Origin: Flaccisagitta enflata
Lineage: Eukaryota > Chaetognatha > Sagittoidea > Aphragmophora
Direction of reading: 5' to 3'
DNA: 64,000 nucleotides
NCBI GenBank assembly: GCA_965153355.1
Contig: OZ231126.1
Span: 22,940,001-23,004,000, forward strand
This document shows positions 1 to 10,841 of this stretch, piece by piece (the first letter of the stretch is position 1; each line of letters opens with the position of its first letter). The notes beneath the pieces are model-generated. The model ran no database searches. It was not told where the DNA came from and saw only the letters and a list, made by a program, of their open reading frames with translations. The position numbers were made by a program, and so were the translations under genes.

Positions 1-136
1 TTTTCTCCACTTTTCATTTGCTTTTCCTTCAGTCGTCTATTAGCCATGAATGAATGCGAAAAAAGTCGGAAATAGCAGTTCTTTTTTTCTTTCATCCATT
101 TTTGGGGAGGAGCACCATGAAATATGCAGTTTTTGC

Positions 137-138
<2 letters not shown>

Positions 139-217
<79 letters not shown>
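139..217 (+). repeat. (GA)n microsatellite
   Basis: About 39 uninterrupted GA units. Confidence 0.95.
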
Positions 218-219
<2 letters not shown>

Positions 220-1165
220 AAAATAGAAAGCGAGAGAGAATATTTTAAGTAAAACCCAAACCGAGTTGAGTCATTTAGATATGTATGAAATGAAATGAAA
301 TACATGTATTTCTCTGGGTATCTAGTCTACACGAGTACAATTGTTATAAATTAAATTTCCAGATGGATTGCAAGTAAGCCAAAAATCCTACGTAGAGTAG
401 TAAAAACAGAATGGATAGAGGCAACATTACAATAACAGTGTGATAATAAAGTGTAAGGGAAATCCACTTATGTTGTTGGAAGCTTGAAAGCTGCAAACCA
501 GATAAGGAACGGATTGGTTAAGATTGTGGACTAAAACAATGAAAGATGATATCGGAGTTTCTTGAAAAAGATCCTCCTCCCGTCATCCAGCTCCCAACAG
601 CCGACTTGTCAAGAGTTGCAGGCGTATGGAAGGCATGGTAACACGGATATCGTCATGAGCGGCGTTGAGAAGTGAACTAGGCTGTCGGGAGAGCAAATCT
701 AGGAGAAGGGAGGAGAGAAGTTTGTTAATTCACAGGAACTTGAACCAGAAGTAGGTTGTTTTTTTTTTACTTAGTTACAAAGAAAGGACTCATGTGGAAG
801 CCAGGAAAGACAACCAGAAGATATATATGTCCTCCTCTCTGTGTTCTTACTTATGAATGATTAACGGGGCATGAAAAGAAAGCGAGAAAAGAGGATCTGC
901 AACCTCTTTTCCTCTTTCTTAAAGGCAGATACGATAAGTTGTGTGGGAAATTCCTTGGCTAATAAAAGGGTTGGAGAGAAGACATTGAAGGGTTGGGTTT
1001 CCAATACAAGAAACACACGCACGCGGCAATAAAAAGAATAAAGGGAAGATTCATAAGCAGAGAGACACTCATGACGAACTTTTAAAATGAATTGCTCATA
1101 AAAACTAACGTTTGGATGGGGCAGTGAGAGGAGGCAGTGGGAGGAGGACTGATGTATACAGAGGG
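218..1165. other. No feature recognised
   Basis: Mixed-composition DNA without a convincing coding frame or repeat end. Confidence 0.5.
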
Positions 1166-1263
1166 AGAGAAAGAAGAAGAAGAAGAAGAAGAACAAGAAG
1201 AAGAAGAAAAACAAGAAGAAGAAAAACAAGAAGAAGAAAAAGAAAAAGAAAAAGAGAAAGAGA

Positions 1264-1326
<63 letters not shown>
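1166..1326 (+). repeat. GAA-to-GA purine tract
   Basis: GAAGAAGAA grades through AAAAAGAGAAAG into pure GA, all purine on the + strand. Confidence 0.95.
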
Positions 1327-1328
<2 letters not shown>

Positions 1329-1572
1329 TGAGAGTTAGCGAGAGAGAAAGAGATGTGAGAGAGTGAGAGAAAAGCGATCATTTTTTACAACGGGGCAATA
1401 ACACTATAAAAGAAAAGGAGATAGGATACTTTAGTAAGCGACCCCCTTGATCGTTGCCTGACGAGCCTTCGCTCTGCAGACTCCCTCTACAACATCAACG
1501 GACGTATAAAAACCTCTAAACCGAGTCGTAAAAACGGTCATTATAATCAGCACTAAGAAGAACGATGGCACT

Positions 1573-1587
<15 letters not shown>

Positions 1588-1648
<61 letters not shown>
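1588..1648 (+). repeat. (GA)n microsatellite
   Basis: About 30 GA units, preceded by GAAAGAAAGA. Confidence 0.95.
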
Positions 1649-1650
<2 letters not shown>

Positions 1651-1671
1651 ATGAATGAAACAACGAATAAA

Positions 1672-1880
1672 TCTATGAATGAATGAATGAATGAATGTAT
1701 GAATGAATGAATGAATGAATGAATGAATGAATGAATGAATAAATGAATAAATGCATGAGTGAATGAATAAATGTTTGAATGAGTGTATGAATGAATGATC
1801 TAGTGAATGAATGAATAAATGAATGAATAAATGAATAAATGATTGAATGATTGAATGATTGAATGATTGAATGATTGAAT
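1672..1880 (+). repeat. (GAAT)n array
   Basis: GAATGAATGAAT with drift to GATTGAAT at the right end. It resumes at 4210-4278 beyond the hAT-like insertion. Confidence 0.95.
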
Positions 1881-1939
1881 CAGGGCTCGGCAAAGTAGCC
1901 GAGCGCGCGAGCGGCGCTCGCAGGAAGCTAGCTAGGCCA

Positions 1940-2160
1940 GCAGGAAGGGAGGGAAGGAAGGGAAAGAAGGAAGGGAGAGAAAAAGAGTCAAAGGAAAGGA
2001 AGAAAAAAAGAAAAAGGGGAAGGAAGGAAGAAAAAAAGGGAAAGAAAAAGAAAGAAAGAAAAAAAGGAAAAAGAAAGAAAAAAGAAAGAAAAAAAAGAAA
2101 AAAGAAAGAAATGAAGTAAGAGAATAATGCAAAAAAAAAAAAAAAAGAAAAAAAAAGAAA
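1940..2160 (+). repeat. GGAA/GAAA purine tract
   Basis: Irregular GGAAGGGAAAGAAGG units passing into AAAGAAAGAAA and an A-run. Confidence 0.85.
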
Positions 2161-2208
2161 TAATACAGGGGGAAATGGAACATTGGCATTGGAAGAAAGA
2201 AGGAAAGG

Positions 2209-2379
2209 AAACAAGGCCGGATACACGGCATCCAGTCGCAGATGGTTGGGCAGGAGCAGTAGTGCAAAAACCGCTCGGAATTCAAAAATGTGACGGACGG
2301 ACGGACCGACAGACCTACCGACCGACCGACCTACCGACCGACATGGCAAGGTGTAGAGTCGCGTGTCCGCGACTAAAAA
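2209..2379 (+). mobile_element. Family A copy
   Basis: It starts ACAAGGCCGGATACACGGC and ends GAGTCGCGTGTCCGCGACTA, with an internal ACGGACGGACCGACAG-type tetranucleotide run. The 5' subterminal CAGTCGCAGATGG is degenerate relative to the 3' terminus. It lies within the hAT-like element, between two GGAA-rich tracts. Confidence 0.75.
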
Positions 2380-2389
2380 TGAAAAAAAA

Positions 2390-2480
2390 AACAAGGAAAG
2401 AAGGAAGGAAGGAAAGAAGAAGAAAGGAAGGAATGAAGAAAGGAAGGGAGGAAGGAAGGAGGGAAGGAAAGAAATAAGGA
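2390..2480 (+). repeat. (GGAA)n tract
   Basis: AAGGAAGGAAGGAAAGAAG units directly after the family A copy at 2209. Confidence 0.9.
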
Positions 2481-2671
2481 AGAACAGACATCAAAAAATG
2501 CAGTAGATAAGGAAGCAAAGAACTGAAAGAAGGAAGGAAAAGAGAAGTTTCACAAGCCCATGAGGGCAACAATTGCACGCTCCGTTTTTCAGTTATACAA
2601 CTTCCAAACTACATAATTACAAATTAACCAAATTACACAATACAAAAATATTGAAATCTTATTTTAAAAAA

Positions 2672-3155
2672 TTTCCTTCCTTCCTTTTTTTTTCCATTCG
2701 TTTCCTCCCTTCCCTTTGTTATTTTCTTTCCTCCCTTCCTTTCTCCCCTCCCCTCCTTTCTTTCCTGTCTTCCTTCCATTTGTACCTTCCATACTTTCTT
2801 CCTTCCTTCCTTCCTTCCTTTCTTTCCCTTCCTTCCATTCCTTTCCTTCCTTCCCTTACTTCTATTCCTTCTCTTCTTTCCCTTTCATCCCTTCCTTCCC
2901 TTCCTTCTCTACCTTTCTTTCCCTCCTTCCTTTCCTTCTCTTTCTGCTTTCCTTTCTTTCCTAGCTCCATTTCCTTCCTTCTCCCTTACCTTCCTTGCTT
3001 CCTTCCTCCCGTTTCTCCATTCCTTCATTTCCGCCCTTCCCTCCTCTTTTTCTCCTCCCTTCCTTCCTTTCTTCCTTCTTTCTTTCCTTGCTGCTATCCT
3101 AACTTCCATTCCCTACTCCTTTCTTTTTTCCATTCCTTTCCTCCCTTCCTTAAAA
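2672..3155 (+). repeat. (CCTT)n pyrimidine tract
   Basis: About 480 bp of CCTT, CCCTT and TTTC units. The opposite strand asymmetry to 1940-2480 suggests inverted expansion of one seed. Confidence 0.9.
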
Positions 3156-3292
3156 AAACAAAAAAAGTCAAAAATCTAACAAGTCATCCAAGGATCGCAC
3201 ATGGTCAGCGGTACCCGATGCCCTGCTTGGAGTGATAGCTGAAGATGTGAAGTGAGAGCAGGGCAGCGGCCGTAAAGGGCCGATGGCCTGTA

Positions 3293-3770
3293 CAGTAGAT
3301 GTTGTCTATACTTGGAGATACGGGGGCCCTCATATCTTAATTATCATTTATGCAAATGAAATGAAATTGTGTGTGTATGATGCTTATGTCCTATAGGGTT
3401 GACAATGAGGTGTGGCAGCTCTGTGGATAGAAAATTCTCTTAAATATACTAAATCAAATTCGCTTAGTGTAAACAACTGTTAGAATTAGTCTAGTGGGTA
3501 ACTCACTCGACTTGGTTCCAGGTTCGAATTCTGGGCTGGTTTTGCAATTCAAGCCAACAGATGAAGCTGAAATTCTGCAAAAAAAGTAATTGACCCTAAA
3601 ATTTTATACTAACAGTTTTTTTCACTCATGTAAGCCGTAAGGGAATGCCACACCCTATCGTCAACCCTTTAGGGTCTATAGATTACACCAGCAAAATATC
3701 AGTCCCCTCACTTAACTAATGCTCAGGCTATGAGCTCCCCCATATTTCCAAGTCTAGACGACATCTACTG
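3293..3770. mobile_element. Tc1/mariner-like long-arm MITE with tRNA-like core
   Basis: TIRs begin CAGTAGATGTTGTCTATACT at the left and, read on the other strand, CAGTAGATGTCGTCTAGACT at the right, flanked by TA at 3291-3292 and 3771-3772. The arms continue to pair, with divergence, for about 130 bp (GGGTTGACAATGAGGTGTGGC against its inverted form at 3645-3680). The centre holds tRNA-promoter-like boxes (see 3487-3540). There is no coding capacity. Confidence 0.7.
3487..3540 (+). other. tRNA-like polymerase III promoter boxes
   Basis: TAGTCTAGTGGG (3487-3498) fits the A-box pattern TRGYNNANNNG. GGTTCGAATTC (3521-3531) fits the B box except for the last C. The spacing is that of a tRNA gene. 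No full cloverleaf with an acceptor stem is evident, so this is a tRNA-derived SINE core or relic rather than a tRNA gene. Confidence 0.5.
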
Positions 3771-4743
3771 TAGGACACAGGGGTGCATTTCCATACAGCC
3801 TGAGAAGGCATATTTGAGGCCTTTGGAGCAATTTTCCATGATACCCAATCAATTTGCCATGTTATTCAATGGGAATTTCACAATCCTTTTAGTTTTCATC
3901 AAGTTTCAATGTTATTGAATGGGAATATTATATCTTATCAATTTCCCATGTTATTTAGGAGGACAAACGTACGTAATTAATGGTTGACCCCTGTGTCCTA
4001 CAGGACATTGGTCCTTTGGGGCCACTGCCCAAAAAGGATGGATGGATAGACAGAAAAATGGACCGACAACCATGTAGAGTTTCATAGTACTATGCTTATA
4101 TTCATTTGATACAAGGGAAAATTGACGCAAAAATTATACGCGTTTCTAGCAGGAAGGTACAGCTTGAGAAATTTCGCTCGCAGGAAGCAAAATATTTTGC
4201 CGAGCCCTGGATTGAATGATTGAATGATTGAATGATTAAAAGATTGAATGATTGAATGATTGAATGAATGAATGAATGACGGAAGAAAGGGATGAAAGAA
4301 TCAGGAAATACATAAATGAATAGGTTGATGCAATAATAAGTAGTTGAGGGGAACAGCAACAGAAACAGGAAAGAAAGACATGTCAATAGGGCAGACAGTA
4401 AAACAGATAACGAGATAAGCTTAACGCAGACCAAGATAAGCACAATATGTGAACCCAAGTACAGAGAGAGGCAGACATCGTGAAGGTTCAGCGCAAGATA
4501 GAAAACCCTACCCGACCAAAGGACAAACAGGCAGATAGACAGACTAGCAGATAAAGACGGTAGCGGAGAAAGAATTGCACGCATGCATTTTGCACAGAGA
4601 TAGCGTTGCCGAGAACAACCTTGGCAGCCAAGTCTCAGCTTTATCGTGCTTGATATCATCCCACCAGCATTGGCTGACTCTCTGCCTGTGTAGCCTGTCG
4701 CTCTGACTGTCTCTCTTTCTACTTCTGTTTGTGTGTCTGTCTT

Positions 4744-4780
4744 TGTGTGTGTGTGTGTGTGTGTGTCTCTCTCTCTCTCC
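4744..4780 (+). repeat. Short GT-CT compound repeat
   Basis: About ten GT units and six CT units. DNA from here to 5137 has no recognised feature. Confidence 0.85.
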
Positions 4781-5137
4781 TTCCTTATATCACCATTTGC
4801 ACCACCCACTCTCCCTCACCACCTCCGTCTCGAGAGTTAAAATCAAGTTTATGGTAATGAAGGGGGAATTTTATGGTCGATTGAGGAGTATGAAGATCGT
4901 GGTGATGAATGGAATATATCGCCGAGTAGCGCCGGAAACAATTTTTCTCCATATCGTAGTTTCTTTTCACATTTCTAGTTATTTTTTCTTTTTGAATGAA
5001 AAAGTTGAATTATGTAGCGCTTTGGATGAGGAATACAGGAGTTACATGAATCAGAGATTGCGAATATATGGAGGTAGGAGATGCCGCAGCTTATCAAGTG
5101 TTGGTAGGATCAAAATGCACATAGGTGCGAAAATGTC

Positions 5138-5324
5138 TTTAGTCGCATGCTACGCGACTCTACACCCCGCTTTGTCCGTCCGTTGGTCGGTCGGTCCTTT
5201 GGTCCGTCCGTCACACTACATTTTTTTTTGTGGTCACTGCACCCGCCCAAATGATGAGTTGACCTCAAATACTGCCCCTGCCCACTTGCACACGACTGGG
5301 GTTGCCGTGTATCCGGCCTTGTTT
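5138..5324 (-). mobile_element. Family A copy
   Basis: It runs from TTTAGTCGCATGCTACGCGAC to GGGGTTGCCGTGTATCCGGCC and TTGTTT. The hairpin stem is AGTCGC/GCGACT. The inner part has CCGTCCGTTGGTCGGTC repeats and the conserved block CACTGCACCCGCCCAAATGA. Confidence 0.8.
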
Positions 5325-5608
5325 CTAAACGTCCATGATTGGTCGTGTCTGTCCATCCGTTTGAATTCGCACAAAATTCGCTCAATTGACACATATGTGT
5401 CAATTTCTACGTTGCATCGCATTTGTCAATTTGTCCAACCATTTATCGATTGTTTTGGATAAGATCACAATCCAGTCATGAATCCTACATGTGAAGAAGA
5501 GGGACACATTAAAAACCAAATCATCACTATCATTACCATTACTTTTTGCACTAAACAATGCCCCTTGTCGAGTGGGCTATCGATGTTGAGGGTATTGAGT
5601 TTCTATCG

Positions 5609-5715
5609 AACAAGGCCAAGTAGGCCAATAATGTGCGACGTGTGGATCGTCGAACGATTGCGTTACAGACCAACGGACACAGCCAATTATAGAGGTGCTT
5701 TGTCGCACCTAAAAA
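5609..5715 (+). mobile_element. Family A variant with GGTGC hairpin
   Basis: It starts AACAAGGCCAAGTAGGCCAA and ends AGGTGCTTTGTCGCACCTAAAAA. The 5' subterminal TGTGCGAC is complementary to the 3' GTCGCACC, so the same end architecture occurs with different bases. The body shares GATCGTCGAACGATTGCG with the copy at 52109. Confidence 0.7.
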
Positions 5716-5833
5716 TGTTCCGCTGTTGTTTTTATTCATGCTGTTGACTCGTTAAGTTTTGTAACGACGTCTGTCTTTTGCGTTACTCAAACATTGCCTT
5801 TTGCTAAGAGATATCTTTTCGGGAGTTGACAGT

Positions 5834-5953
<120 letters not shown>

Positions 5954-6595
5954 CCTATGCTATAGTCAACGCTCTCATAAAACCCCCACAATATGTGATC
6001 CATCCTCACATCATTCTACAAATGGTTAGGGCGAAATTCAACAAAAACAATAAACGACGATGTATTTTAAAAAGGATGAATTCATTATCTTTAAAAAAGA
6101 CATTGCCCGTGATTTTTTTTTCTTTGGTCACTCGCTTACTGATTAGTTTTTTGAGCTCTTGAATGTATCACTTTGCATAGCTTTATATACTCTTTTCTCT
6201 ACTCATTGAAGTGGTGTTGTTGTTGTTAAAGTATTAGGAAATCAAATAAATCAAACGTTTATGTCAATGACCTTATCATTATCTATAAACAATGGCAAAA
6301 AGCTATCATAAAGTTCTAAACATCAATAGTTTGTCAATCAGATGAACCTCAGTCCAACATATATGCAGAATCTTTCCGTTCGTGCGCGTTTTATCGTGAC
6401 CCTTCTCATGCCGTCAGGGCCGGAGAATGAGTTGGAGGATAAAGGCCGACCAGGTGACCCTCCACCATCTCCTCGTCCTCTTCTCTCCTTCCTCCCCCCC
6501 CCCCTTCGCATGCCGTTGGGGCCGGGGACTTACACTGAGGCCAACCAGACGGCCTAAAAGCCAACAACTATTTGGTTCTTTTTTTTCACCACACC
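5954..6595. other. No feature recognised
   Basis: Unique-looking DNA with a C-run at 6494-6503 and CpG-containing segments; no supported gene. Confidence 0.5.
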
Positions 6596-6736
6596 ACCTC
6601 CATCTCTACCACCACCGGCCACCGCCACCCCCGCCACCCCCACCACCGGCCACCGCCACCACCACCACCACCACCACCACCACCACCACCACCACCACCA
6701 CCACCACCACCACCACCACCACCACCACCACCACCC
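6596..6736 (+). repeat. (ACC)n microsatellite
   Basis: GCCACCGCCACCCCCGCC units pass into about 27 pure ACC units, followed by a TCC tract (6771-6792). Confidence 0.95.
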
Positions 6737-6799
6737 ACTTCAACTTCTCTTCTACCACCATTGCCAGCTCCTCCTCCTCCTCCTCCTCCACCCCCTCAT

Positions 6800-8431
6800 C
6801 TTCCCCCTAGTCCCCTTCTACTCCTTCTGAGCCCTAAGCCCATTTGCGTCAAGCGAATTTTGAAAAGTGCTCATTTGGATGACGTTTATGAGATGGGGAG
6901 GGCCGAAGGGCCGAGGACCCGCGAGGACCAACCAAGGCCCAAACCATCGCGAAAAGGAAAAACTCTCAATTCAAAAGTAAAGAAAAATATTTTATCGAAT
7001 TTGAAGCTAAAGAAAGAAAAAGAAAAAAGAAGAAGAAGGAAATACAACTTTTTTAAGTGCCCGCGGGGTTAGAGTATGGGAACGCAATCAAAGAGAAAAA
7101 AAATGTCAGGGTTGCATTGGTTGCTCAACGATACCCTATGGACATCATGAAAATAATGGTTGGTGCTCACCAATTCATTTCACCTACAGTTGAGCTTTGC
7201 TGGAGCATTTAGGTTATGTCTTATAGTGAAGCTGCCTCATTGCCATTACAGTTATACCTAAAAAATCAATTAAGAAACAGAAACATGCCTTGATAGTGGG
7301 TGCGCTCTTGCGGCGCTCCCCTGTACTAATTTCAGCGTTTCATCGTTGAATTGATTCCAAACTAGCATTTGCAGGTAACGAACTATGGAAATTAAAGAGG
7401 AAAAAAACCTTTAAACAAGGAGTTTGAGTTTGAGGCTATCATTTGTCTCTACAGATTGAAATTTAGGCACAGAGGCTTCAGGGCCGCTGCCAAAAGCAGA
7501 GAGAGAGAGAGAGTCGTATCCTTTCAAATTTGTTTGATTTGCGACATTCTTTTATTCGATTCTCATGAAATTTTGAAGAGCTTCACAGTCAGTTTGAATA
7601 ACCACAAAGACTTCCATAGGGAACGCAGAATAAAGGTTGCTGTGTGTAAACGAACGTTCATTACCACCGAGAGGGTTAAAAGGGTAGTGTAACATTTGGG
7701 AAAAAATAAATATTACTACATGAGTCGATGGCATAAGAAAAAAAATGAGAAAAATGATATTTCAGTTGAAGAGAGCACAGGAACGCCCCAATCATAGTAC
7801 AGCAAACCAGGAAAGTGCTGCGGAATTGAATGTAAACTACGATTAGATCGGCCAAAAAAAAAACGAATATTTGAGGATTCTAACATTTCACATATCGTTT
7901 TAGGGGAGTGTATGTTTGCACTGTCGGTTACGTTGCCACTGTTCTTTTACCTGGTTTTTTTACGTGCCTAATGCTGTTAAAGAAAATTCAAAAAGTGTTG
8001 AAAAAAAAGTCTCAAAAAAGTTAGAAAATTCTAAGACTTAAAAGGAGTTAACTAGCAACATGGTCTATTCGTCTGGTCGAATAGGAAGGCTTTAAACGAG
8101 AAGCATCGAATCTTATTTTATGCCAACCTTTTTTTTCCACGCAGTCCAGCTGACTGGGGCAGTGTGAAAGACGACACAAAATCTTAAGTACCTCGTGCCT
8201 AGCATTACATGTTTACACGTTATGTCGTTTTAATGCCATTTTGTTTCAAGGCGCTTTTACAGGTCAAACCCGTAGAAGTCCAAACCAGATAATTTTTCGC
8301 ACCGAAAAATTGATGTATTTCCTCACTTATGGCGTCGTTTCAATTACAACGTATGTCTCGACATCAGGTCTGGAAATGAGGAAAATGTCTAGACTACAAG
8401 GCTAGCCAAAACTGTGTCTGTTCAGCCACCA
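6800..8431. other. Mostly unassigned DNA
   Basis: Only a short family B-like scrap (CAGGGCCGCTGCCAAAAG, 7480-7497) followed by GAGAGA is visible. No coding frame with non-random composition. Confidence 0.45.
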
Positions 8432-8641
8432 TTTCTACGCGACTACATTCTCTTCCATTCTCTTTTTAAGAGGCTGGATAGGTAGGTAATGAAAAATTTG
8501 ATATGAAGCGAAATCGACAGAAATAGTGATATCTTAGAACTACTGCTCCTGCCAAGACACATTACAGCCCCCGCCCTACCCCATACTGCCCCTGCCCACA
8601 CGCTAGGGACTACCCATTGGCCGTGTATCCGGCCTTGTTTC
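8432..8641 (-). mobile_element. Degraded family A copy
   Basis: The 5' end is clear (GGCCGTGTATCCGGCCTTGTTT, ending 8641) with CCCCTGCCCACACG next to it. The 3' end survives only as TACGCGACTACAT near 8437. The GGTC-type internal run is missing. It is followed directly by a TTC array. Confidence 0.5.
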
Positions 8642-8676
8642 GTTTTCTTTTGTTTATTTTCCATTTCCACGTCTTT

Positions 8677-8699
8677 TCTTCTTCTTCTTCTTCTTCTTC

Positions 8700-8731
<32 letters not shown>

Positions 8732-8740
8732 CTTCTTCTT

Positions 8741-8771
<31 letters not shown>

Positions 8772-8849
8772 TTCTTCTTCTTCTTCTTCTTCTTCTTCTC
8801 CTTCTCCTTCTCCTTCTTCTTTTTCTCCTTCTTCTTCTTCTCCTTCTTC

Positions 8850-8881
<32 letters not shown>

Positions 8882-8936
8882 CTTCTTCTTCTTCTTCTTC
8901 TTCTTCTTCTTCTTCTTCTTCTTCTTCTTCTTCTTC
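8677..8936 (+). repeat. (TTC)n microsatellite
   Basis: About 85 TTC units with a central TCCTTCTCC variant block (8797-8845). Confidence 0.95.
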
Positions 8937-9514
8937 AGTCCCAAATTGTTTGTGACGTCCCCCTCGTTCATACTATCCGTCTCTTTTACTATCTTCTCCT
9001 CTCTCTCTAATTCTTCTCTCCAGAATCAGGAATCGTTTAACTGGGGCAATCATCTCGTCGTTCATGTCATCCTCGTCATCCTCAGCTTAGAAGTCGAGAT
9101 CATTGATGTTTCATTTATTGGCATCTTTTAGTCTTCGACTTTCGTCATTAAGAAGCTTTTCCACGTCATCGATGTCATTAACTTCAGAATCGTCACTGGC
9201 GTCATTCCGTCTGTGTCATGGATGATTTCGTTACCAGCAAGTGAGCCCAAAGTTCCCTTACGCCAGACGCATTTTCGTAAGGCCAAATCCAGTTACATTT
9301 TCGTCAATCTCCTTCTCGACATTTGACCCAGAAAGGAAAAGTGGCAGAGGAAATATACGCTGAAATGTCAACCGACGATGTCATGAACTCATGGTTCGCT
9401 TACTGCTATCCCGAAGCATCGATTCAGATTTCCGTGATTAAATCAAAAGAGCTGTCTTTCAAATACGACCAATCTGATGATACCTCTTTTTAGGTGTCCG
9501 TGTAGTTATGGGCA
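8937..9514. other. GTCATC-rich DNA without a supported gene
   Basis: Repeated GTCATCG-like words (9060-9240), similar to those at 13690-13860, suggest cryptic simplicity. The frames are not convincing. Confidence 0.4.
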
Positions 9515-9665
9515 AGATGGTACAATATCGTCGTGGATGGATGGGCAGGGGCTTAAAACCCCCTTTCACGCCCCCTTTTAACTCGATCATCATGGACCGA
9601 CGTACTTCCGGATAACCGATGGACGGACAAAGCCTCTTATAGACTCGCAAGTCCGCGACTGAAAA
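9515..9665 (+). mobile_element. 5'-truncated family A copy
   Basis: The recognisable part runs from ATGGTACAATATCGTCGTGG through GGGCAGGGGC and GGACAAAGCCTCTTATAGAC to the degenerate end GCAAGTCCGCGACTGAAAA. The AACAAGGCC start is absent. Confidence 0.55.
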
Positions 9666-10103
9666 CCAACTGTTATGACAGGTGGAACAACATCCCTCAC
9701 TATACCCAAACTATTGAAGAGGGCCTTCCTTATGATACTTTTCACTCAGAACTAACGTGAGAGCACAGCTTGCACCGGCTAGCAAAGTTTTCCTTCTCAT
9801 AGAGAGATAACCATGCTCCTAAAAATCTTCCTTAATCGCTATAATGTATTCTTCAGATCTTCTCACCTGCTTTCGGCATTGGACGCCAAAAGCCGTCTTC
9901 TTCGGAACGACCTTTAAAGTCATTGATTTTAACCTTGAACCATGAAAAGAAATAAGTATGGTATGTAGCGTAATGCGAATGATCGCTCGCCAGCAACTCA
10001 GAACGACCACGCGATTTTAGAAATGTTTGCGTCTTTCCGTTTGTCATCCTAGCTGTCTCACCGGATTTGGGTATTTATCAGTGTATGGCGGTTGCCTCTC
10101 TCT

Positions 10104-10162
10104 CTCGCCTTTCTGCTCTGTCCGTTTCTCTGTCTCTGTCTGTCTCTCTGTCTGTCTCTCTG

Positions 10163-10253
<91 letters not shown>

Positions 10254-10262
10254 CTCTCTCTC

Positions 10263-10297
<35 letters not shown>

Positions 10298-10415
10298 TTC
10301 TGTCTGTCTGTGTCTGTCTGTCTGTGTCTCTCTGTCTCTCTCTCTATATCTATATATATATCTATATCTATCCTATCTCTATATCTCTCTCTCTCTCTCT
10401 CTCTCTGTCTGTCTG

Positions 10416-10497
<82 letters not shown>

Positions 10498-10528
10498 ATA
10501 TATATATATCTCTCTCTCTCTCTCTCAA
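10104..10528 (+). repeat. Compound CT/GTCT/TA microsatellite
   Basis: Blocks of CT, TA (10209-10248), GTCT (10263-10330), TATC and CT alternate twice, so the compound itself looks duplicated. Confidence 0.95.
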
Positions 10529-10786
10529 TATGTAAAGGTGCCTTGCAGATTTTTTCCAAGACTTAATCATTAATGTGAAATGTCTTATAACTTAAACAGA
10601 GCAGCAGTGTGAAGGGTGAGGGTGAAAACAAGTTGGAAGCAGAATTTACTAAAGCGTCATAATAAAAAAAAGAAGTTTGTGATTATGAAAACAAAGGCCA
10701 AGAACATGAGCTAGCAGAAAGGTGAATCGATTTCGATTTAGTGCTGTGGATAGAAACGTTACTGTAACAATTAAAAAACAAAAAAC

Positions 10787-10792
<6 letters not shown>

Positions 10793-10839
<47 letters not shown>
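10793..10839 (+). repeat. (AG)n microsatellite
   Basis: About 22 AG units after an A-run. Confidence 0.95.

Positions 10840-10841
<2 letters not shown>

Larger units (their letters stand above)
3180..4035 (-). mobile_element. Family B element with a nested TA-flanked MITE
   Basis: The - strand copy has its 3' hairpin end (AGTCATCCAAGGATCGCAC) at 3181 and its 5' end (CACTGCCCAAAAA) at 4035. Inverted arms around GTCCTGTAGGACACAGGGG bracket an interior with CCATGTTATTCAATGGGAAT units at 3830-3955. The left arm is interrupted at GTA/TAGGACACAGG by the 478-bp MITE at 3293-3770, so the MITE is younger. Confidence 0.7.
1873..4217. mobile_element. hAT-like element inserted in a GAAT array
   Basis: The terminal inverted repeats CAGGGCTCGGCAAA (from 1881) and TTTGCCGAGCCCTG (to 4209) are flanked by the identical octamer GATTGAAT (1873-1880 and 4210-4217), the 8-bp duplication typical of hAT elements. 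Subterminal arms share CTCGCAGGAAG. The surrounding DNA on both sides is a GAAT/GATT microsatellite, so the duplication is partly ambiguous. The interior is occupied by a family A copy, CCTT/GGAA tracts and a family B element with its own nested MITE. No transposase is present. Confidence 0.65.

Noticed and set aside
3487-3540. Functional tRNA gene
   Set aside because: A and B boxes are present, but no acceptor stem or full cloverleaf can be drawn, and it lies inside a MITE.
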